NCBI RefSeq assembly: GCF_900115395.1 | Contig: NZ_FOWE01000003.1 | Location: 124,001 to 188,000 of the forward strand | Length of the DNA: 64,000 bases | Source: Geodermatophilus obscurus | Lineage (GTDB): Bacteria; Actinomycetota; Actinomycetes; Mycobacteriales; Geodermatophilaceae | Direction: 5' to 3' | In this document: piece after piece, positions 34,111 to 43,127 of the stretch | How the letters are laid out: each line of letters starts with the position of its first letter | Numbering within the stretch: the first letter of the stretch is position 1 | Translations under genes and position numbers: made by a program | Notes under the pieces: generated by a model | Seen by the model: only the letters and a program-made list of their open reading frames with translations | Databases searched by the model: none | Told to the model about the DNA's origin: nothing

Positions 34111-34587
34111 GTGCGTCTGCGTTCCCTCGTCGCCGGCACCGCCCTCGCCGCGACGTCCGTCCTCGCCCTCGCCGCCCCCGCCGCGGCCGCGCCGAAGCCG
34201 ACGAACGCGGCCGACGTCGTCGGCGTCGTGCGGATCGACCCGAGCGACCCGACGGTCGCCGAGGTCCGGGTCCGCTACCACTGCGCCGCCGGTGAGGAGC
34301 TCGGCCTCTGGGTGTCGGTCAAGCAGAGCGAGGACCGCTCCGCCGACCCCCTCCTCGCCGAGCACGGCAGCAGTTCGTACGCCACCGCCATGAGCCACAG
34401 CCACCGCCACGAGTTCACCTGCGACGGCCGCACCCGCGTCGGCACGTTCACCGTCGACCAGGTGGAGTGGGGCTTCGGTTCACTGGCCCGCGGTGAGGGC
34501 TACGTCCAGTTCTGCCTGACCGACCTGAGCACCGAGGGGCCCGAGAGCACGCTGGTCAGCCGGAACGAGTTCGTGCACGTCCGCTGA
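34111..34587 (+). CDS. Secreted hypothetical protein
   Basis: The 158-residue product has a classical signal peptide (RLRSLVAGTALAATSVLALA, with cleavage likely after AAPAAAA near residue 27). A mature domain of about 130 residues with two cysteines in YHCAAG and HEFTCDG and one in FCLTD follows. I do not recognise the family. AGGAGA (34101-34106) lies properly before the GTG. It is monocistronic, framed by hairpins on both sides, and probably extracellular. Confidence 0.78.
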   Translation: MRLRSLVAGTALAATSVLALAAPAAAAPKPTNAADVVGVVRIDPSDPTVAEVRVRYHCAAGEELGLWVSVKQSEDRSADPLLAEHGSSSYATAMSHSHRHEFTCDGRTRVGTFTVDQVEWGFGSLARGEGYVQFCLTDLSTEGPESTLVSRNEFVHVR

Positions 34588-34599
34588 GCCGCCCGCGGG

Positions 34600-34634
34600 A
34601 CGCCGCGGTACCGCTCCGGCCGGTACCGCGGCGT
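34600..34634 (+). terminator. Hairpin terminator before the formate dehydrogenase operon
   Basis: ACGCCGCGGTACCG (34600-34613) pairs over 14 bp with 34621-34634 around a seven-base loop. It starts 13 bases after the stop of the secreted-protein gene and ends 41 bases before the formate dehydrogenase start. No T-run is present. Confidence 0.65.
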
Positions 34635-34675
34635 TCCGCGCGCCGGATCCCCCGCGCGGTGGCACAGTTCACGGC

Positions 34676-37600
34676 GTGAAGACCTGGCTCGATGCCTGGC
34701 CGGTGTTCCGGCAGCTGACCGGCCCTGATCCGCTCGGGCGCGGCGCGGCCGCGCGGAGCAGGGCGACGGAGAACGTGGTGGCCCGCACGGCCACCGCCGA
34801 CCGCGTCGTGCAGAGCGTCTGCCCGTACTGCTCGGTGGGCTGCGCGCAGCGGGTGTACGTCAAGGACGAGCAGGTCGTCCAGATCGAGGGCGACCCGGAC
34901 TCGCCGGTCAACCGCGGGCGGCTGTGCCCGAAGGGCAGTGCCAGCAAGTCGCTGGTGACCAGCCCGACCCGCGTGACGAAGGTCCGCTACCGCCGCCCGT
35001 ACGGGACGGAGTGGGAGGACCTCGACCTCGACACGGCGATGGAGATGATCGCCGACCGCGTCCTCGACGCCCGCCGCAGGTACTGGCAGGACGAGTGCGA
35101 CGGCAAGCGGGTCAACCGCACCATGGGGATAGCGAGCCTCGGAGGGGCAGCCCTCGACAACGAGGAGAACTACCTCATGAAGAAGCTCTACAGCGCCATG
35201 GGCGCGATCCAGATCGAGAACCAGGCCCGCATATAGCACTCCGCCACGGTGCCCGGTCTGGGTGCCTCGTTCGGTCGTGGTGGCGCCACGAACCCCCAGC
35301 AGGACCTGATGAACTCCGACTGCATCGTCATCGAGGGTTCGAACATGGCCGAGTGCCACCCGGTCGCCTTCCAGTGGGTGACCGAGGCCAAGGCCCGCGG
35401 CGCGAAGGTGATCCACGTCGACCCGCGCTTCACCCGCACGAGCGCGATCGCCGACCTGCACGTGCCGCTGCGGGCCGGCAGCGACATCGTCTTCCTCGGC
35501 GCGCTGGTCAACCACGTCCTGAGCAACGACCTGTACTTCCACGACTACGTCGCCGCCTACACCAACGCGTCGTCCCTCATCCGCGAGGAGTACCAGGACT
35601 CCGAGGACCTCGACGGCCTGTTCTCCGGCTGGGACCCCGACTCGAAGCAGTACGACCAGGCCAGCTGGCAGTACGAGTACGAGGACACCCCGGACGCCGG
35701 TGTCTCCGAGGACGACCCCGCCGGTGCGGCCGAGCAGGAGCGGCTGTCCCAGGAGGAGTCGGTCAAGGACGCCGACCAGGCACACGCCTCCGGCTCCGGC
35801 GGCCCGCCGCTGCACGGCCGCGCCAAGCGCGACGAGACCCTGCAGCACCCGCGCTGCGTCTTCCAGGTCCTCAAGCGGCACTTCGCCCGGTACACCCCGG
35901 AGAAGGTCGCCGAGGTCTGCGGCGTCGAGCCCGAGGCGTTCCTGAAGGTCGCCGAGTGGATCACCGCCAACAGCGGCCGGGAGCGGACGACGGCGTTCGT
36001 CTACTCGGTGGGCTGGACGCAGCACACGGTGGGCGCGCAGTACATCCGCACCGCCTCGATCCTGCAGGCGCTGCTGGGCAACATGGGCCGCCCCGGCGGC
36101 GGCATCCTGGCGCTGCGCGGGCACGCGAGCATCCAGGGCTCCACCGACATCCCGACGCTGTACAACCTGCTGCCCGGCTACCTGCCCATGCCGCACGCGA
36201 CGCAGCACCAGTCGCTCGACGACTACGTCGCCGACGCGGCCGGCACCGGCGGCTTCTGGGGCAACAAGCGGGCCTACGCGGTCAGCCTGCTCAAGGCATG
36301 GTGGGGCGACGCGGCGACCCCGGAGAACGACTTCTGCTTCGACTACGTCCCGAAGATCACCGGCGACCACAGCTCCTACCGCACGGTCGCCGACATGGTC
36401 GAGGGGAAGGTCGCGGGCTACTTCCTCGCCGGGGAGAACCCCACGGTCGGGCACGCCAACGGCCGCATGCAGCGGTTCGGGCTGGCCAACCTCGAGTGGC
36501 TGGTCGTCCGCGACCTGCAGATGATCGAGTCGGCGAGCTTCTGGCAGACCGCGCCGGAGATCGAGACCGGGGAGCTGGTCACCGAGCAGATCCCCACCGA
36601 GGTCTTCTTCGTGCCGGCGGCCTCGCACGTGGAGAAGGACGGCACCTTCACCCAGACGCAGCGGATGCTGCAGTGGCGGTTCAAGGCGATCGAGCCGCCG
36701 GGCGACTGCCGCAGCGACCTGTGGTTCTACTACCACCTCGGCCGGATCCTGCGGGAGCGGCTGGAGGACTCCACCGACCCGCGCGACCGCCCGCTGCTCG
36801 ACCTGACCTGGGACTACCCGCTGCACGGGGAGACCCAGGACCCCAGCGCCGACGCCGTCCTGCGGGAGATCAACGGCGTGGGCCCCGACGGCCGCGCGCT
36901 GTCGGGCTACCTCGACCTGAAGGACGACGGATCGACGACGTCGGGCTGCTGGATCTACTCCGGCGTGTACGCCGACGAGGTCAACCAGGCCGCGCGCAAG
37001 CGGCCCGGCCGCGAGCAGGGCCAGGTCGCCTCGGAGTGGGGCTGGTCGTGGCCCTACAACCGCCGCGTCCTCTACAACCGCGCCTCGGCCGACCCCGACG
37101 GGAAGCCGTGGAGCGAGCGCAAGAAGTACGTGTGGTGGGACGCCGAGGCCGGCCGCTGGGCCTCGACCGGCGACGCCGTCGACTTCGAGGCGACCAAGCC
37201 GCCGGACTACGTGCCCCCGCCCGGGGCCAAGGCCCAGGCGGCGCTGTCCGGGCAGGACCCGTTCGTCATGCAGAGCGACGGCAAGGCGTGGCTGTTCGCG
37301 CCCAAGGGCGTCGTCGACGGGCCGCTGCCGACGCACTACGAGCCGTCGGAGTCCCCGGTGGAGAACGCCCTGTACGCGGTACAGGGCAACCCGTCGACCG
37401 AGCACATCCAGGCGCCGTACAACCGGGAGGCGCCGTCGATGGGCGACGTCTTCCCGTACTCGGTGACCACCTACCGGCTCACCGAGCACCACACCGCCGG
37501 CGCGATGAGCCGCACGCTGCCCTACCTGTCGGAGCTGCAGCCGGAGTTCTTCGTGGAGGTGTCGCCGGAGCTGGCCGCCGAGCGGGGGCTGGAGAACGGC

Positions 37601-37954
37601 GGCTGGGCGACGCTGGTCAGCCCGCGGGCGGCCATCGAGGCCCGGGTGCTGGTCACCGAGCGGATCCGGCCGATCCGCACCCGGGGTGGGCAGGTGGTGC
37701 ACCAGATCGGCGCGCCCTACCACTGGGGCGAGACCGGCATCTCGACCGGTGACTCGGCCAACGACCTGCTGCCGGTGGTGATGGACCCCAACACCCACAT
37801 CCAGGAGAGCAAGGCCTCGACGGTCGACATCCGGCCCGGCCGGCGGCCGCGGGGCCCGGAGCTCACCGAGCTCCTCGAGCAGTACCGGCACCGGGCGGGC
37901 ATCGCCTCGGGCCGCATGCCGGTCGGCGGCCGCGTGGCCGTGGAGGGGACCTGA
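34676..37954 (+). CDS. fdhA: Formate dehydrogenase catalytic subunit, selenoprotein with Sec encoded by UAG
   Basis: This single gene of 1093 codons is interrupted by TAG at 35234-35236 (codon 187). The protein oxidises formate to CO2 on a molybdenum or tungsten bis-pterin cofactor. The N-terminus binds a [4Fe-4S] cluster through Cys49, Cys52, Cys56 and Cys84 (CPYCSVGC and RLCPKG). The TAG falls exactly at the active-site Sec/Cys of the family, between NQARI and HSATVPGL (E. coli FDH has NQARV-Sec-HGPTV), and the frame continues in full for 906 further codons. A SECIS-like hairpin follows at once. An acidic Gly/Ser-rich insertion lies at about residues 340-385. No Tat signal is seen, so a cytoplasmic site is likely. 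The stop overlaps the start of fdhB. Automated calling would split it in two. Confidence 0.93.
35234..35266 (+). promoter_or_regulatory. Sec codon UAG and bacterial-type SECIS hairpin
   Basis: After TAG (35234-35236) a hairpin forms from GGTGCCC (35248-35254) and GGGTGCC (35260-35266), with two G-U wobbles in the stem, and apical loop GGTCT. The first G of GGUC is the 19th base after the stop codon, and a U is the 14th base. Both match my recollection of the E. coli fdhF SECIS, whose GGUC loop and U17 are bound by SelB. The element lies within coding sequence, as in all bacterial SECIS. It explains how this UAG can be read by a Sec-charged tRNA while others terminate. Confidence 0.82.
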
Positions 37955-39015
37955 TGACGACGGTGAGCTCGGCGAGCCCGGCCTTCACGGGCAACGACCC
38001 GCAGAACCGGCTGTTCGGGCCGCTGCCCGACGTGCAGGGGGAGGCGGGGTACGCCACCGACCACCCCGCGCGGGTCGGCTTCTTCACCGACACCTCGGTG
38101 TGCATCGGCTGCAAGGCCTGCGAGGTGGCGTGCAAGGAGTGGAACACCCTGCCGATGGACGACTCCTACGGCAACCGGGACACCCTGGGCCTGTCGGGGA
38201 TGTCCTACGACAACACGGGACAGCTCGGTGCCAACACCTGGCGGCACGTGGCCTTCATCGAGCAGGTGCGCACGGTCGACCTGCCGATGCCGACGATGGG
38301 TCCGCCGGCCACCCGGCAGGACGGGATCACCGACGCGCCCGACGAGGCCGAGCCCGGCGACAGCGTGGTCACCGCGCAGACCAGCGTGCTCAACGCCGAG
38401 GCGCTCAGCGAGTTCGACCCGCAGACGTCGCAGTCCGGCGACCGTGAGATCCGCTGGCTGATGAGCTCCGACGTCTGCAAGCACTGCACGCACGCCGGCT
38501 GCCTCGACGTCTGCCCGACCGGGGCGCTGTTCCGCACCGAGTTCGGCACCGTCGTCGTGCAGGGCGACATCTGCAACGGCTGCGGCTACTGCGTGCCCTC
38601 CTGCCCGTACGGCGTGATCAACCAGCGCAAGGACGACGGCCGGGTCTTCAAGTGCACGATGTGCTACGACCGGCTCACCGACGGGCTGCAGCCGGCCTGC
38701 GCGTCCGCCTGCCCCACCCAGTCGATCCAGTTCGGCGACCTCGACGAGCTGCAGGCGCGGGCCGACGCCCGCCTGGAGACGCTCAAGCGGCAGGGCGTGG
38801 AGTCGGCCCGGCTCTACGGGCGCGACGAGGACGACGGCGTCGGCGGCAACGGCGCGTTCTTCCTGCTCCTCGACGAGCCGGAGGTCTACGGACTGCCCCC
38901 GGACCCGATCGTGACCACCCGGGACCTGCCGGCGATGTGGCGGTCGGCGGCCGCCGCGGCGGCGATGATGGTCGGGGTCGCGCTGTCGGCCGTCCTCGGC
39001 TCGCGGAGGAGCTGA
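37954..39015 (+). CDS. fdhB: Formate dehydrogenase iron-sulfur subunit
   Basis: This 353-residue electron-transfer subunit has four [4Fe-4S] cysteine groups: CIGCKACEVAC near residue 50, CKHCTHAGCLDVCP, CNGCGYCVPSCPYG, and CTMCYDR with CASACP. It passes electrons from the catalytic subunit towards the membrane. A hydrophobic helix near the C-terminus (AAAAAAMMVGVALSAVLG) could anchor it, as in FdnH/FdoH. A poorly conserved insertion of about 60 residues (from about residue 110) separates the first cluster from the rest. ATG 37954 shares its A with the TGA of fdhA (TGATG). Confidence 0.93.
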   Translation: MTTVSSASPAFTGNDPQNRLFGPLPDVQGEAGYATDHPARVGFFTDTSVCIGCKACEVACKEWNTLPMDDSYGNRDTLGLSGMSYDNTGQLGANTWRHVAFIEQVRTVDLPMPTMGPPATRQDGITDAPDEAEPGDSVVTAQTSVLNAEALSEFDPQTSQSGDREIRWLMSSDVCKHCTHAGCLDVCPTGALFRTEFGTVVVQGDICNGCGYCVPSCPYGVINQRKDDGRVFKCTMCYDRLTDGLQPACASACPTQSIQFGDLDELQARADARLETLKRQGVESARLYGRDEDDGVGGNGAFFLLLDEPEVYGLPPDPIVTTRDLPAMWRSAAAAAAMMVGVALSAVLGSRRS

Positions 39016-39017
39016 CC

Positions 39018-40094
39018 GTGGTGACCGAGGGGATCACGACGCCGGGTGCCGGGTGGCGGCGGGCCGGGGGCTCCGACGTCGCCGGCGACGGCGTCCGCGC
39101 GCACGGCACGGGGCGCCGCCGGAAGGGGCGCCGGGGCGGCCGGAGGGGCCGCGGCGGCGAGGTCCCGATGGTGGAGGAGGCCGACTTCACCTCCTACTAC
39201 GGCCGGCCGATCATCAAGCCGCCGGTGTGGAAGAGCCCGGACGTACCGCTGTACCTCTTCCTCGGCGGAGCGGCCGGCTCGTCGGCCATCCTGGGTGCCA
39301 TCGCCGACCTGACCGGCCGGCCGGCGCTCACGCGGGTCTCCCGGCTGACCGCCGGGGGCGGGTCGATCCTGTCGGTGGTCTTCCTGATCCACGACCTCGG
39401 GCGGCCCGAGCGGTTCCTGCACATGCTCCGGGTGATCAAGCCGACGTCGCCGCTGTCGATCGGCTCCTACATCCTGGCGCCGTTCAGCGCCGCGGCCGGC
39501 GCCACCGCCGCGGTCGAGCTGCTCGGCTGGTTCCCCCGGCTCAAGCGCTTCGGCGGCGTGGTGGCCGGGCTGTTCGGCGGGCCGCTGGCCACCTACACCG
39601 GCGTGCTGCTGGCCAACACCGCGGTGCCGTCGTGGCACGCGCCCCACCGGGAGCTGCCGTTCGTCTTCGGCGGCTCGGCGATGGCCGCCGGCGGCGGCGT
39701 CACCATGGTGTTCACCCCCGTCGCCGAGGCCGGCCCGTCGCGGAAGATGGCCGTCACCGGGGCGGCGATCGAGCTCGCGGTGGTGCACCGGGTGGAGAAC
39801 GGGTTCGGCATCGTGAGCGAGCCGTTCCACACCGGCCGGGCCGGGACGCTGCTGCGGGCGGCCAAGGCGTGCACCGCTGCAGGGGCCGGGCTGACTCTGC
39901 TGACGGGGCGTTCGCGCGCCGGCGCGGTCGTGTCCGGGGTGCTGCTGGCGGCCGGGTCGCTGCTCACCCGCTTCGGCGTCTTCGAAGCCGGCATGGCCAG
40001 CGCGAAGGACCCCAAGTACACCGTGGTCCCGCAGCGGGAGCGGATGGCCGCCCGGGCCGCCCAGAACGGGCACGCCTCGACCGTCTCCCGCTGA
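39018..40094 (+). CDS. nrfD: NrfD/PsrC-type membrane subunit of formate dehydrogenase
   Basis: This 358-residue polytopic membrane protein of the NrfD family should anchor the enzyme and hand electrons to the quinone pool. The family start is DFTSYYGRPIIKPPVWK, followed by PLYLFLGGAAGSSAILGAIA and VFLIHDLGRPERFLHMLRVI. GGAGGAG lies before GTG 39018. It has an unusual N-terminal extension of about 55 residues rich in Gly and Arg (HGTGRRRKGRRGGRRGRGG), absent from ordinary NrfD. The true start could be the internal ATG just before VEEADFTSYYG (near 39170), which would remove this extension. A strong terminator follows. Confidence 0.87.
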   Translation: MVTEGITTPGAGWRRAGGSDVAGDGVRAHGTGRRRKGRRGGRRGRGGEVPMVEEADFTSYYGRPIIKPPVWKSPDVPLYLFLGGAAGSSAILGAIADLTGRPALTRVSRLTAGGGSILSVVFLIHDLGRPERFLHMLRVIKPTSPLSIGSYILAPFSAAAGATAAVELLGWFPRLKRFGGVVAGLFGGPLATYTGVLLANTAVPSWHAPHRELPFVFGGSAMAAGGGVTMVFTPVAEAGPSRKMAVTGAAIELAVVHRVENGFGIVSEPFHTGRAGTLLRAAKACTAAGAGLTLLTGRSRAGAVVSGVLLAAGSLLTRFGVFEAGMASAKDPKYTVVPQRERMAARAAQNGHASTVSR

Positions 40095-40097
40095 CGC

Positions 40098-40132
40098 TCG
40101 TGCTCTGAGTCCGCTGCGGACTCAGAGCACGA
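40098..40132 (+). terminator. Terminator of the formate dehydrogenase operon
   Basis: A perfect 16-bp stem (40098-40113 with 40117-40132) with a three-base loop lies four bases after the NrfD stop. It is the strongest hairpin in the window and ends the fdh operon. No selA, selB, selD or tRNA-Sec gene lies beyond it in this window. Confidence 0.85.
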
Positions 40133-40514
40133 CCGCGCGGAGGTGGCCCGCACGCCGTCCGCGGGAGGTGGGTCGGGGTGGGGACGAGGGTGGTGCCGGA
40201 CCCCGCCGCCCCGGCGGTCGCTCGGGCGACTTGTACGGACATCGAGTCGGCCGGTCACTCTCGGGATGCGGAACTCTCACCCGTGGTCGGAGGTCAAGAC
40301 ACGGTCGGTGACGAAACGCGCGTCATGATGGCTGTTTTCTTTTCCGTCATCCCGGCGTCCGTTTTTCCCGGTCACGCTGATGCAGCGCCACGGGGGAAGA
40401 AGAGGACGGCCTGCGCGGGTCCACGGCCCGCCGCCAACGGCTGAGCCGCCTCTCACAGCCCGACACCGTCACTGCTGACGTCGGCGTTCCCGGTTGTCTT
40501 CCCTGAGGATGCTC
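40133..40514. other. Intergenic leader region upstream of the polysaccharide operon
   Basis: These 382 bases contain unusually T-rich runs for this genome (TGTTTTCTTTTCC near 40331 and GTTTTTCCC near 40361) and no supported gene; the short open frames across it resemble no protein. It probably holds the promoter and a leader for the polysaccharide genes. I compared it by eye with c-di-GMP (GEMM) and c-di-AMP riboswitch cores and saw no match to their conserved bases. Confidence 0.4.
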
Positions 40515-43127
40515 ATGCACCCACGTCCGTCTCCGCACACCCTGCTCGGGGCCGATCTCGAGCTCGACGTCCGGAGTCCCCACGAGGTCCCACAGACGAC
40601 CGCGGAGGGGACGGGTGGCCGCGACGGCCGCCGGTTCCGCTTCGAGGGCAACGTCGCGGTGCACGGCACCTCCCTCGTCGACCTGACGGTCGTCGTCCCC
40701 ACGTTCAACGAGGTCTCGAACATCAGCGCGCTCGTGCAGCGCCTGACCGACGCCCTGGTGGGCCGGGCGGCCGAGATCGTGTTCGTGGACGACAGCACGG
40801 ACGGCACCCCTCTGGAGATCGAACGGGTGGCGGCGGAGGCCCGGGTGCCCGTCCGCCTGGTCCACCGCCGAGGCGCCGAGCGGGTGGGCGGCCTGGCCGG
40901 CGCGGTGGTCGCGGGGATCCGGGCCTCCGACAGCGAGTTCGTGGCCGTCATGGACGGGGATCTCCAGCACCCTCCGGAGACCGTCCCCGTGCTCCGGGAC
41001 CTGGCGGAGGACGTGGATCTCGCCGTCGCCTCGCGCTATGCCGGAGAAGGGGACGCTTCCGGTCTGGCGAGCGGCTACCGGCGGTGGGTGTCGAACGGCA
41101 GCACCGTGCTCGCCCAGGCCTGCTTCCCCCGCCGGGTCGGCAGGGTGTGCACCGACCCCATGACGGGCTTCTTCTGCTTCCGCCGCTCGGCGGTCGACCT
41201 CGTGCGGCTCCGTCCCCGGGGGTTCAAGATCCTGCTGGAGATCTTGGCCCGCCATGACCTGCGGGTCCGCGAGCTGCCCTTCGTCTTCGCCGACCGGCTC
41301 ACCGGGGACAGCAAGGCGTCCTGGCGGAACGGAGTGCACTTCACCTACCAGATGGCGAGCCTGCGGATGGGCCGGATGAGCCGGTTCGCCGCGGTCGGGG
41401 CCATCGGGACCCTGGTGAACCTCGCCGTGATGGCGCTGCTCGTCCACGCCCACCTGGTGCACTACGTCGCCGCGGCCCTCGTCGCCGCCGAGGTCTCCAT
41501 CCTCGGCAACTTCCTGCTCCAGGAGCGGTTCGTCTTCCGGGACCTGCGGGACGGCTCGACCCGGCGCAGGCGGCTTGCGCAGCACCTGCTCTTCAACAAC
41601 GCCGAGGCGCTGGTGCGCCTGCCGGTCCTGGTCCTCCTCGTGCAGAGCCTGGGCCTCCCCTCGGTGCCGGCCCAGGCCGTGACCCTCGGGGTCGCCTTCC
41701 TCGCGCGGTTCCTCTTCATGAGCCGGGTCGTCTACGGGCCCTCGGGTGGTGCGGTGCAGGAGCGGGTACGGCGGGCTGCCGTTCCCCGGTGGGTCCACGT
41801 CGTCGGTCAGGTGGCGGTGGTCGCCGTCGCGGCGGCGCTCGTGGCGCGGTGGGACGCGGGCTGGGCGCTGCTCTACCTGGTGGTCACCGGGCTGGTGCTC
41901 GCCCTGTTCGCCGTGGCTGCGAGCAGTACCGCACTGCGGCTGTACGCCATGTCGACGCCGGAGATGCTCGACGAGGTCCGGTTCTCGGAGCCGGGGGACC
42001 CCGAGCACTCCTTCTCCCTGATCGTCCCCGCCCGGGACGAGGCCACCGTGCTCGGCCGGACGGTCGAGGCGCTCGCTGCCCAGGACCACCCCGACGTCGA
42101 GATCCTGCTCGTCGTCTCCGGGGACGACGACGAGCCGACCCGGGCGGTGGCGCACGGGGCCGCCGCGCGGTACCCCCGGACGCGCGTCGTCGAGGTCACC
42201 GGCCCGGTGAAGAACAAGCCCCTCGCCCTGAATGCAGCACTGCCGCTCTGCCGCCACGACGTCGTCGGGGTGGTCGACGCCGAGAGCATCCTCGCGCCGG
42301 ACCTGCTGCGGCACGTCGACTTCCGGTTCGGGGAGACCGGCGCGGACACGGTCATCGGACCCGTGCAGCTGATGAACTTCCACACCAGCTGGTGGTCCCT
42401 GCAGAACGTGCTCGAGTACTTCTACTGGTTCCGGAGCCGGCTGCACTACCAGGCCAAGCGGGGGTTCATCCCGTACTCGGGCAACACGATCTTCGTCCGT
42501 CGGAACTGGCTGGACGAGCTCGGCGGCTGGGACGACGCGTGCCTGGCGGAGGACTGCGAGCTCGGCGTCCGGATGAGCGTTCTCGGAGCCCGCACGAGCG
42601 TCGCCTACGACGCCCGGATGGCGACCCGCGAGGAGACGCCGCCCACGATGAACGCGCTGTTCAACCAGCGGGTGCGCTGGATGCAGGGCTTCCTGCAGAC
42701 GTACCGCAAGGGCGAGTGGCGCGCACTGCCGACGGTCCGTCAGCGGTTGCTCGCCCGCTACACCCTGGTCATGCCCCTCGTCCAGGCCCTCACCGGGGTG
42801 ATCCTGCCGCTGGCGATCGTGTCCGCCGTCCTGCTGAGCCTGCCGGTCGGGCTGGCCCTGCTCACCTTCCTGCCCTTGATCCCGGTCGTCGCCGGCCTGG
42901 GCGGGGACGTGGTGGCCCTCCGCGAGTTCACCCGGCTCTACGGACTGAAGGCCCGACCGGGTGACTACGTGCGGCTCGTCCTGGGGCTCTTCCCGTACCA
43001 GTTCATCCTCTCCGCAGCGGCTCTGAAGGCCGCCGTCCGGGAGGCCCGGGGCGTGAACACCTGGTACAAGACGGCGCACGCCGGTGCGCACCACGTGCTG
43101 ACGCCGGCCGCGGCGGAGGCGGCGTGA
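40515..43127 (+). CDS. GT2-GtrA-GT2 fusion membrane glycosyltransferase
   Basis: This 870-residue three-part protein starts with a polyprenyl-phosphate glycosyltransferase domain like DPM1 at residues about 50-290 (VVVPTFNEVSNI, VFVDDSTDGT, MDGDLQHPP). A GtrA-like membrane domain of about four helices follows at 290-420 (SRFAAVGAIGTLVNLAVMAL). The C-terminus is a processive GT2 like cellulose or hyaluronan synthases at about 495-800, with IVPARDEATVLGR, VVDAES, LAEDCELG and the QRVRW form of QxxRW, flanked by membrane helices. ATG 40515 was chosen because GAGG (40505-40508) precedes it by six bases; TTG 40494 and ATG 40509 are alternatives. It heads an operon with a polytopic transferase and a GH8 glucanase, which points to beta-glucan-like exopolysaccharide synthesis. 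No PilZ domain or BcsB-like gene is seen. Confidence 0.85.
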   Translation: MHPRPSPHTLLGADLELDVRSPHEVPQTTAEGTGGRDGRRFRFEGNVAVHGTSLVDLTVVVPTFNEVSNISALVQRLTDALVGRAAEIVFVDDSTDGTPLEIERVAAEARVPVRLVHRRGAERVGGLAGAVVAGIRASDSEFVAVMDGDLQHPPETVPVLRDLAEDVDLAVASRYAGEGDASGLASGYRRWVSNGSTVLAQACFPRRVGRVCTDPMTGFFCFRRSAVDLVRLRPRGFKILLEILARHDLRVRELPFVFADRLTGDSKASWRNGVHFTYQMASLRMGRMSRFAAVGAIGTLVNLAVMALLVHAHLVHYVAAALVAAEVSILGNFLLQERFVFRDLRDGSTRRRRLAQHLLFNNAEALVRLPVLVLLVQSLGLPSVPAQAVTLGVAFLARFLFMSRVVYGPSGGAVQERVRRAAVPRWVHVVGQVAVVAVAAALVARWDAGWALLYLVVTGLVLALFAVAASSTALRLYAMSTPEMLDEVRFSEPGDPEHSFSLIVPARDEATVLGRTVEALAAQDHPDVEILLVVSGDDDEPTRAVAHGAAARYPRTRVVEVTGPVKNKPLALNAALPLCRHDVVGVVDAESILAPDLLRHVDFRFGETGADTVIGPVQLMNFHTSWWSLQNVLEYFYWFRSRLHYQAKRGFIPYSGNTIFVRRNWLDELGGWDDACLAEDCELGVRMSVLGARTSVAYDARMATREETPPTMNALFNQRVRWMQGFLQTYRKGEWRALPTVRQRLLARYTLVMPLVQALTGVILPLAIVSAVLLSLPVGLALLTFLPLIPVVAGLGGDVVALREFTRLYGLKARPGDYVRLVLGLFPYQFILSAAALKAAVREARGVNTWYKTAHAGAHHVLTPAAAEAA

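Noticed and set aside
35237-37954. Reading the formate dehydrogenase as a frameshifted or nonsense-mutated pseudogene, or as two genes
   Set aside because: Frame, family alignment, the Sec position, a SECIS-like hairpin and coupled downstream genes all fit stop-codon recoding better than decay.
40377-40444. A c-di-GMP (GEMM) or c-di-AMP riboswitch before the polysaccharide operon
   Set aside because: The conserved core bases of either class, for example GCAAAGCC-like segments, are not present by eye; a covariance search would be needed to revive the idea.
40178-40444. An 88-residue ORF between the fdh operon and the polysaccharide operon
   Set aside because: No ribosome-binding site, no recognisable domain, and composition that changes along the frame; more likely leader or promoter DNA.
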